DNA from: Geodermatophilaceae bacterium
GTDB taxonomy: Bacteria; Actinomycetota; Actinomycetes; Mycobacteriales; Geodermatophilaceae
Direction of reading: 5' to 3'
DNA: 7,738 nucleotides
Assembly: GCA_013812385.1 (NCBI GenBank)
Contig: JACCTM010000017.1
Span: forward strand, 1-7,738
Of this stretch, positions 1-4,787 are shown piece after piece. A model generated the notes under the pieces. It saw nothing but the letters and a program-made list of their open reading frames with translations, searched no databases and had not been told where the DNA came from. The position numbers and the translations under genes are program-made. Numbering within the stretch: position 1 is the first letter of the stretch; each line of letters begins with the position of its first letter.

Positions 1-260
1 ACCCGCGCGACCTCCTCGATGACGATGCAGGTCGAGATGGCATCTGCACCCGCGCCGCCGTACTGCTCCGGCAGATGTACGGCATGGAAGCCCGACCGGG
101 TCAGTGCCTGATTCGCCTCGTCCGGAAAACGGCTGTGCTCGTCCACATCTGCGGCATAGGGAGCGATCTGTCCTTCGGCGATGGCCCGCACGGCCTGCCT
201 GACCATCGCTTGCTCATCGCTGAGCTGATAGACGCTGGGGGTCGAGGTCATCGTCATCAT
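1..260 (-). CDS. Acyl-CoA dehydrogenase, N-terminal part (cut by the window edge)
   Basis: Only the first 86 codons are visible; the gene runs off the left edge. The translation starts MMTMTSTPSVYQLSDEQ and continues with a helical segment (VRQAVRAIAEGQIAPYAADV), then HSRFPDEANQALTRSGF and LPEQYGGAGAD. This is the usual N-terminal helical domain of FAD-dependent acyl-CoA dehydrogenases, with the conserved P-E-x-Y-G-G-x-G-A turn. The family oxidises acyl-CoA to trans-2-enoyl-CoA and passes electrons to ETF. The catalytic glutamate and most FAD contacts lie outside the window, so substrate chain length cannot be judged. It begins 11 bases after the purE stop on the same strand, so it is probably co-transcribed with purK-purE. 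The same order occurs in Mycobacterium (purK-purE-fadE25). Start choice is uncertain: ATG at 260, 257 or 251 are all possible and no strong ribosome binding site decides between them. Confidence 0.9.
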   Translation of the reverse strand, partial: MMTMTSTPSVYQLSDEQAMVRQAVRAIAEGQIAPYAADVDEHSRFPDEANQALTRSGFHAVHLPEQYGGAGADAISTCIVIEEVAR

Positions 261-271
261 TCGAGGCTAGC

Positions 272-814
272 TCAGCCACGTTCCGGGCGCTGCTCGGTGT
301 ATCGCTGTCGAAGCCTTTCATCCTTGTCCCGCACCGTCTCTGCGAGTTCTCCTGCCGCCACGTCCAGTGCTTCACCGAGGTCGGGGTCGGAAAGAGCGAG
401 GATCCGTACGGCCAGCAGACCGGCGTTGCGGGCTGCGCCGATGCCGACCGTGGCGACCGGCACACCGGCCGGCATCTGGACGATGGACAGCAGCGAGTCC
501 AAGCCGTCGAGCCGGCCCAGCGAGACCGGAACGCCGATCACCGGCAGCGTGGTGGCCGAGGCGACCATCCCGGGCAGATGGGCCGCTCCCCCGGCCCCGG
601 CGATGATCGCCCGCAGACCACGCCCTGCCGCGTTGGCGGCGTAGTCCAGCATGTCCCGCGGCGTCCGGTGGGCGGAGATGACGCGCACCTCGTGCGCGAC
701 GCCGTACTCGTTCAGCGCATCGGCAGCCGCGCTCATCACGCTCCAGTCGGAGTCGCTGCCCATGATCACGCCAACCAGGATCTGCTCGTCGCCATGTCCG
801 GCCGAGTCGTTCAC
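272..814 (-). CDS. purE: N5-carboxyaminoimidazole ribonucleotide mutase PurE (class I)
   Basis: PurE converts N5-CAIR, the PurK product, to CAIR in cytoplasmic de novo purine synthesis. The 180-residue product has the class I signatures: GSDSDW at residues 19-24, SAHRTP at 47-52 with the catalytic histidine at 49, the GAGGAAHLPGM phosphate-binding loop near 73-83, and PVIGVPV at 91-97. Its length is normal for a bacterial single-domain PurE. I chose GTG at 814 over longer in-frame starts because the longer N-terminus lies inside purK and is not PurE-like. A strong ribosome binding site, AGGGAGG at 827-821, lies 6 bases before this GTG. The start overlaps the purK stop as GTGA, so translation is probably coupled and the two enzymes made together; N5-CAIR is unstable, which makes coupling plausible. 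Confidence 0.97.
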   Translation of the reverse strand: MNDSAGHGDEQILVGVIMGSDSDWSVMSAAADALNEYGVAHEVRVISAHRTPRDMLDYAANAAGRGLRAIIAGAGGAAHLPGMVASATTLPVIGVPVSLGRLDGLDSLLSIVQMPAGVPVATVGIGAARNAGLLAVRILALSDPDLGEALDVAAGELAETVRDKDERLRQRYTEQRPERG

Positions 815-1962
815 GGGTGCCCTCCCTGATGCAGATACGAGACTGCGGCCTGCGCCCGGGCGCGTACCTCGGCGAGGTCGGAACCCAGAGCGGTGACGTG
901 CCCGAGCTTGCGACCGGGCCGGGACGATTTGCCGTATAGGTGCAGCTTCACATCCGGCCACTGGGCCATCGCGTGGTGCGCGCGTTCGTCGATGCCCATC
1001 CCGCCGTCCGGGCCGCCGAGGAGGTTGGCCATGACCACCCAGGGCGCGGTCATCGTGGTCGTGCCCAAGGGATAGTCGAGCACCGCGCGGAGGTGCTGCT
1101 CGAACTGACTGGTTCGAGAACCCTCGATCGTCCAGTGACCGCTGTTGTGTGGGCGCATGGCCAACTCGTTGACCAACAATCCGTGGCCGGTCTCGAACAG
1201 TTCGACGGCCATCACCCCGACGACGCCCAGCTCAGCGGCCAGCCGCACTGCGAGCGTGGCCGCCACTCCGGCCACCTCCTCGGAGAGTTCTGGAGCGGGC
1301 GCGATCACCTCGACGCAGATCCCGTCCCGTTGGACGGTCTGCACGATCGGCCAGACCGACACTTGACCGTAGGGCGAGCGGGCCACCAGCACGGCCAGTT
1401 CGCGCAGGATGGGCACCCGCTGTTCGACGATGTACGCCCGGTCCCCGTCGAGCACATGGGAGGCCGCCGCCGACTCGGAGAGAAACCACACTCCTCTTCC
1501 GTCGTAGCCGCCGCGGGCCACCTTGAGCACCACCGGCCAACCGTGCTGTGCACCGAACGCCACGAGGTGATCCACAGTGGACACCCTGCTCCAGGACGGG
1601 CCGGGAATCCCAGCCTGGACCAACGCCTCTCGGAGCACCGCCTTGTCCTGCGCATGCACGAGTGCATCGGCGCCCGGATAGACCGCGTGCCCGGCTTCTG
1701 CCAGGGACCGGATGAGTTCGGTCGGGACGTGCTCATGGTCGAAGGTCAACACGTCACACCCGGCGGCGAAGGCGAGCAGATCCTCGTACGAGGTGTGCGT
1801 ACCGATCACGACATCGGCGGCCACCAGCGCGGCACCGTCCTGCGGCGACTCGGCCAGTACGCGCAGGGACTGGCCCAGGGGGATCGCCGCCTGATGAGTC
1901 ATGCGCGCGAGCTGGCCGGCACCGACCATGCCGACGACCGGCAGGCCGGTTCGCGGATCCAC
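811..1962 (-). CDS. purK: N5-carboxyaminoimidazole ribonucleotide synthase PurK
   Basis: PurK is an ATP-grasp ligase that joins bicarbonate to AIR with ATP to give N5-CAIR. The 383-residue product opens with the glycine-rich VGMVGAGQLARM (10-21), followed by TFDHEHVP (73-80) and ALVHAQDK (100-107). It then has the ATP-grasp core VVLKVARGGYDGRG (144-157), an acidic metal-binding residue in MAVELFETG (251-259), and NELAMRPHNSGHW (265-277), which includes the metal/ATP-binding N-E pair. The length is normal. The start is GTG at 1962; the conserved core begins only ten codons later and no in-frame start further upstream looks better. No Shine-Dalgarno sequence precedes it, but a TAACCT box ends 6 bases before the GTG, suggesting a leaderless mRNA. 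It overlaps purE by four bases and probably heads a purK-purE-acyl-CoA dehydrogenase operon. Confidence 0.97.
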   Translation of the reverse strand: MDPRTGLPVVGMVGAGQLARMTHQAAIPLGQSLRVLAESPQDGAALVAADVVIGTHTSYEDLLAFAAGCDVLTFDHEHVPTELIRSLAEAGHAVYPGADALVHAQDKAVLREALVQAGIPGPSWSRVSTVDHLVAFGAQHGWPVVLKVARGGYDGRGVWFLSESAAASHVLDGDRAYIVEQRVPILRELAVLVARSPYGQVSVWPIVQTVQRDGICVEVIAPAPELSEEVAGVAATLAVRLAAELGVVGVMAVELFETGHGLLVNELAMRPHNSGHWTIEGSRTSQFEQHLRAVLDYPLGTTTMTAPWVVMANLLGGPDGGMGIDERAHHAMAQWPDVKLHLYGKSSRPGRKLGHVTALGSDLAEVRARAQAAVSYLHQGGHP

Positions 1963-1968
1963 GCGGTC

Positions 1969-1974
1969 AGGTTA
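1969..1974 (-). promoter_or_regulatory. Candidate -10 box of purK (leaderless start)
   Basis: Read on the minus strand, TAACCT is followed by six bases (GACCGC) and then the purK GTG. TANNNT is the usual actinobacterial -10 consensus, and this spacing would place the transcription start at or next to the first base of the start codon. The lack of a ribosome binding site agrees with a leaderless transcript, which is common in actinobacteria. No convincing TTGACA-like -35 is visible 16-19 bases upstream, which is not unusual for such promoters. The surrounding 166-bp gap (1963-2128) holds no other feature I can support and no clear terminator for the upstream cupin gene. Confidence 0.45.
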
Positions 1975-2128
1975 GTCACGCCGTCAGCGAGCGGGCCTGG
2001 AGCGACTCGATCGCGACACGGTCGATCCTGCGGCGCGCACGATCACGAGGCTGCCTATCAGGCGCTGGTCGATGTTCTTCGAGGCGCCACCCGAACCGTC
2101 GGTCCCCAGGCGTTTTGCAGAGTTCTGG

Positions 2129-2542
2129 TCAGTCGGGCTCTGAGGGTGGCTCGTCCTGTCCTGATGCCTCGGCGTGGAGAGCGTCGGCTTTGGTCTGGTG
2201 AACGGTCTCATCGGCGTGGTCAGGGGGCCCGTAAACCGTGTAGAGCCGCAGCAGCCCGTCCCCGGTATTGACGAAGTTGTGCGGCGTCCCGGCGGGCACG
2301 ATCACCATGTCTCCGGCTGCGACATCTCGGGTCTGCCCGGCGACCTCGGCGCGGGCGGTCCCCTCGACGAACACCAGGACCTGGTCGTTGTGTTCGTGTA
2401 CCTCGGCTCCAATGTCCTCGCCAGCCTGCAAAGTCATCACGACCACCTGGGTGTGCGCGCCGGTGTGCAGCACTGTTCTGAACGCGTCGTTGTTCTCGGC
2501 TTCTCGAGCAATGTCCACGGCAAACATGGTCTGAGCATGCAC
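2129..2542 (-). CDS. Small single-domain cupin protein
   Basis: The 137-residue product is a conserved actinobacterial-type single cupin beta-barrel. The first cupin motif is around residues 45-61, with metal-ligand candidates H49 and H51 in VHEHNDQVLVFVEG; the usual glutamate ligand is not in its canonical place, and Q54 is a possible substitute. The second motif, GDMVIVPAGTPHNFVN (77-92), fits the G-x5-P-x-G-x2-H-x3-N pattern exactly, giving H88 as a further ligand. A charged tail (KADALHAEASGQDEPPSEPD) follows the barrel. The substrate is unknown; a metal-dependent enzyme or a sensor is equally possible. I chose GTG at 2542 because GAGG lies 8 bases upstream (2554-2551). ATG at 2527, beginning MFAVDIAREAENND where homologues usually start, is a serious alternative and would shorten the protein by five residues. 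The gene diverges from the MaoC-like gene. Confidence 0.9.
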   Translation of the reverse strand: MHAQTMFAVDIAREAENNDAFRTVLHTGAHTQVVVMTLQAGEDIGAEVHEHNDQVLVFVEGTARAEVAGQTRDVAAGDMVIVPAGTPHNFVNTGDGLLRLYTVYGPPDHADETVHQTKADALHAEASGQDEPPSEPD

Positions 2543-2582
2543 CCATCCGGCCTCGTCGCGGGCCTTGTGCCACGGTGTCGCT
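2543..2582. other. Short divergent intergenic gap, cupin / MaoC-like gene
   Basis: Only about 40 bp separate the two divergent start codons, or 22 bp if the MaoC-like gene starts at TTG 2565. The gap contains the cupin ribosome binding site (GAGG at 2554-2551 on the minus strand) but no TANNNT -10 box on either strand. The promoters must therefore overlap the coding regions or use unusual elements. The only nearby minus-strand candidate I see is TAGATT at 2611-2606, inside the MaoC-like gene, without a good -35. Confidence 0.5.
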
Positions 2583-3119
2583 GTGTCCTCCCCACTCGAG
2601 CCGGAAATCTATTTCGAAGACCTCCCGCCCGGCCAGGTCTTCGAGCTCGGAACGCTTGTTGTCGACGAGGCCGAGATGGTTGCCTTCGCGGAACGTTTCG
2701 ACCCGCAGTGGTACCACGTGGACCGAACGCGCGCCGAGGCGTCGACCTGGGGCCGCCTCATCGCCAGCGGCTTCTTCACCGTCAGCGCCCTCATGCGGAT
2801 GTACGTCGACGCAGTCCTGGTCCGGGCAGCCGCCGACACCTCACCGGGAATGGAGAACCTGCGCTGGTTCGCGCCGGTGTACGCCGGCGACGAACTGAGC
2901 GCCTCGCTCACGGTGACCGATGCCCAACCGTCCACCCGCTCGGGCGAACTGGGAACGGTTTTCCTGCAATGGCAGATGCATCGAGGGCCACAGCTGGTGC
3001 TGCAGATGAACGGCCGTGGCTGGTTCGTCCGGCGCAACCCGCTGGCAACGCCAACGCCGCCGCCTGCGCCGCCACCACTCCCGCCGCTCGGGCCGCCGAC
3101 GGCCGAGCACACCGGCTAA
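2583..3119 (+). CDS. MaoC-like (hotdog-fold) acyl-CoA dehydratase
   Basis: The 178-residue product has the MaoC/R-specific enoyl-CoA hydratase pattern. YFEDLPPGQVFELG at residues 10-23 is the usual opening strand. FDPQWYHVD at 39-47 carries the catalytic D-x4-H pair (D40, H45), and GRLIASGFFTVSALMRM follows as the central hotdog helix. ENLRWFAPVYAGDEL then matches the family's W-x-x-P-V-x-x-G-D segment. The family hydrates trans-2-enoyl-CoA or acts on related acyl-CoA thioesters in the cytoplasm; the exact substrate cannot be told. After GRGWFVRR, where relatives usually end, there is a 27-residue tail rich in proline (residues 152-178), which is odd. Start is GTG 2583, the closest to the conserved core; TTG 2565 would add six residues. 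Neither has a strong ribosome binding site. It is the only plus-strand gene here and its stop overlaps that of the convergent sigma gene by 4 bp. Confidence 0.88.
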   Translation: MSSPLEPEIYFEDLPPGQVFELGTLVVDEAEMVAFAERFDPQWYHVDRTRAEASTWGRLIASGFFTVSALMRMYVDAVLVRAAADTSPGMENLRWFAPVYAGDELSASLTVTDAQPSTRSGELGTVFLQWQMHRGPQLVLQMNGRGWFVRRNPLATPTPPPAPPPLPPLGPPTAEHTG

Positions 3120-4335
3120 TGCAGCCGCGCGGCCTGCAAGGCGAGGTAGCGCTGCTCGGGCAGGCTCGCGGTTCCGCGGGCTGCCCGTAGGTAGGACTCT
3201 CGGGCGGCGCCTGGTTCCCCGGCGAGTTCGAGCAGGTATGCCCGTACGGCATCCAGGCGGTGGTTGTAGGCCATTCGGTCGTCACCGTCCAGCGTCCCCA
3301 GCAGGGCGAGTCCGGCACGTGGCCCGTCGACCATGGCGAGCGCCACGGCACGGTTGAGCGTCACTATCGGGCCCGGCGAGACACGTTCGAGTACCTCGTA
3401 GAGCGCCAGAATCTGCGACCAGTCCGTTTCGGCGTTGCTGGGTGCCTCGTCGTGCACCGCGGCAATCGCCGCCTGGAGCTGATAGGAGCCGACGCGTGCG
3501 GCGCCGAGCGTCCGGGTGATCAGGGCGATGCCCTCATCGATCTGGGTCCTGTTCCACAGTTCGCGGCGTTGATCGGCGAGTGGGACCAGAGATCCGTCAG
3601 CGTCGGTGCGCGCGGCTCGGCGGGCGTCGGTCAACAACAGGAGGGCGAGCAGTCCGGCCGCCTCGGCATCCTGGGGCACCAGCTGGTGAAGCAGGCGAGC
3701 CAGCCGGACTGCTTCGGTGGTCAGCTCGCCCCGGTGCACAGTGGTTCCCGAGCTTGCTGTGTAGCCCCCTCGTTGAAGAGCAGGTACAGCACATGCAGCA
3801 CGACGCAGAGCCGGTCGGCGCGCTCGGTCTCGGGCGGCAACGCGAAGGTGAGACCCGCGGCTTTGATGCTCTGCTTGGCCCGGCTGATCCGCTGGGCCAT
3901 GGTTGCCTCGGGGACCAGAAAGGCTCGGGCGATCTCCGCTGTCGTCAATCCGCTGACCGCGCGCAGGGTCAGGGCGAGTTGGGACGGGACGGTCAACGAC
4001 GGATGGCAGCACAGGAACAGCAGCCGAAGTGTGTCGTCCTGGTCCGAGGGTTCCGCCGGAGTCAGCGGTTCGAGCGCGGCGGCTGCCTCCTCCCGACGCT
4101 GGCGGGCGCTCTCGCTACGCCAGAGGTCGACCAGCCGTCGGGAGGCGACGGTCACCAGCCAGGAGCGCGGATCCTCCGGTAGGCCCTGCTCGGGCCACTG
4201 CCGCGCCGCGGCGAGCAGAGCCTCCTGTAGGGCGTCCTCGCAGGCGTCGAACTGACCATGCCGTCGGACCAGCCGGCCGAGGACCTGCGGCGCGAGGTCG
4301 CGCAGCAGGTCCTCGATACGGGCGTCGCTCGTCAC
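3116..4335 (-). pseudogene. ECF42-type RNA polymerase sigma factor with C-terminal TPR-like domain, frameshifted
   Basis: The full gene would encode about 405 residues, the usual ECF42 length, but it is read in two frames. Frame one (4335 to 3721, 204 aa) holds sigma region 2 (about residues 15-80, with FDACEDALQEALLAAARQWP and WLVTVASRRLVDLWR) and region 4 (about 104-160, with LLFLCCHPSL and the helix-turn-helix LTTAEIARAFLVPEATMAQR), then HVLYLLFNEG. Frame two (about 3766 to 3116, 215 codons from TAC 3763) continues as YTASSGTTVHRGELTTEAVRL, ALLLLTDARRAARTDADG, AAIAAVHDEA, ILALYEVLERVSPGPIVTLN and LPEQRYLALQAARLH, the typical C-terminal domain. The break lies in a run of five G inside the conserved LFNEGY motif. 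The gene starts with GTG overlapping the DGPF-gene stop (GTGA). It may be a true pseudogene, a sequencing error, or a case of slippage. The sigma part alone could still be made, with 14 foreign residues at its end. Confidence 0.85.
3761..3771 (-). other. Frameshift site (G5 run) in the sigma factor gene
   Basis: On the minus strand the sequence reads GAG GGG GCT ACA in frame one, ending at TGA 3723-3721. The expected family reading is N-E-G-Y, for example GAG GGC TAC ACA. Two bases fewer in the G run restores this exactly; one base more, or a -1 slip on GGG, gives N-E-G-G-Y. Frame two is open back to about 4012, so no stop prevents a shift here. An in-frame GTG at 3739, overlapping the end of frame one, could also allow re-initiation of the C-terminal part, though its ribosome binding site is poor. 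Confidence 0.85.
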
Positions 4336-4694
4336 ACTTCAGGCGGTGCGTCCATGACCTGTCGAACCTCGATCGGTCCGTGCGTGAATGCCACGACTCG
4401 CGAAGCGATCTCGACCGCGCGCTCCTGGCTCTCGACGTCGACGATCCAGTAGCCGATGACCGACTCCTTCGACTCGGCAAATGGGCCGTCAGTCACCAAG
4501 GTGATGCCGTTCTGGAAGGTCACGGACTTCGCCTGGGACCCATCGGCCAGTCCCTCCGAGGATACGAGTTCGCCGGCCTCTCGTAGGTCGCTGTCGAGTT
4601 GATGCATGAACTCGAACATCTCCAGAATCCATTCCCGCGGCTGGGTCTCCATCATCCCCGCCGAGCTTCCGAACATCATGATCATGTACTTCAC
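4332..4694 (-). CDS. DGPF/YciI-related protein, ECF42 partner
   Basis: The 120-residue product starts VKYMIMMFGS and carries DGPFAESKE at residues 69-77, the hallmark of DGPF-domain proteins of the YciI-like family, followed by GYWIVDVESQERAVEIASR and HGPIEVRQV. The fold is a small alpha/beta (ferredoxin-like) barrel. Genes of this family very commonly precede ECF42 sigma factors and are regarded as their targets or partners; the molecular role is not known. I chose GTG at 4694 because GAGGGAG (4707-4701) lies 6 bases upstream and the conserved KYM(I/L) opening follows directly. A longer reading from 4769 has no family-like N-terminus and would swallow the promoter and ribosome binding site. 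Its TGA overlaps the sigma-factor GTG by four bases, so the pair is probably translated in a coupled way. Confidence 0.93.
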   Translation of the reverse strand: MKYMIMMFGSSAGMMETQPREWILEMFEFMHQLDSDLREAGELVSSEGLADGSQAKSVTFQNGITLVTDGPFAESKESVIGYWIVDVESQERAVEIASRVVAFTHGPIEVRQVMDAPPEV

Positions 4695-4713
4695 TTCGCA
4701 CTCCCTCGATTCG

Positions 4714-4755
4714 GCACCCCGGCTGGGGCGCTCAGCACTGAGTCGGAGCCCTCCG
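4714..4755 (-). repeat. Three small inverted repeats in the sbcC-DGPF gap
   Basis: Positions 4714-4731 form a 7-bp stem (one G-U pair as RNA) with a 4-base loop, CCCC-AGCC-GGGG at its core on the minus strand. It lies between the predicted start of transcription and the ribosome binding site, so it would fold in the leader of the DGPF mRNA. CTCAG-CA-CTGAG (4731-4742) overlaps the -10 end and predicted start point. CGGAG-CC-CTCCG (4744-4755) lies in the promoter spacer. No T run follows any of them, so a classical terminator for sbcC is not supported, though U-less termination cannot be excluded. Confidence 0.4.
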
Positions 4756-4768
4756 GTGGTTCTCGACA
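4742..4768 (-). promoter_or_regulatory. Predicted ECF42-dependent promoter of the DGPF-sigma unit
   Basis: On the minus strand TGTCGA (4768-4763) is followed by a 17-base spacer and CGAC (4745-4742). From memory of published work on ECF42 factors in Streptomyces, their promoters have TGTCGA at -35 and CG(A/T)C at -10; both elements match exactly here at normal spacing. Transcription would start near 4735, giving a leader of about 40 bases before GTG 4694, and the unit would be self-activated by its sigma factor. The assignment rests on the motif plus position and has no direct evidence. Confidence 0.7.
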
Positions 4769-4787
4769 TCCGCTCGGAGAAGGGCCG

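Noticed and set aside
814..961. Longer purE N-terminus starting at 961
   Set aside because: The extra 49 residues are Arg/Ala-rich and lie inside purK; the GTG at 814 has a strong ribosome binding site and a GTGA overlap.
2009..2027. GATCG/CGATC inverted repeat upstream of purK as an operator
   Set aside because: Arms of five bases with a nine-base loop are expected by chance here, and it matches no known purine operator that I can name.
1984..2211. Minus-strand open frame of 75 codons between cupin and purK
   Set aside because: It overlaps the cupin 3' end, has a composition rich in Arg, Ser and Pro typical of a chance frame in GC-rich DNA, and matches no family I know.
940..2271. Long plus-strand open frame of 443 codons opposite purK
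   Set aside because: It is antisense to the clearly real purK; its His/Arg/Gly-rich translation is the usual shadow of a GC-rich gene.
4714..4742. Classical intrinsic terminator after sbcC
   Set aside because: The hairpins have no following T run and lie at or beyond the predicted start of the next transcript, so they fit leader structure better.
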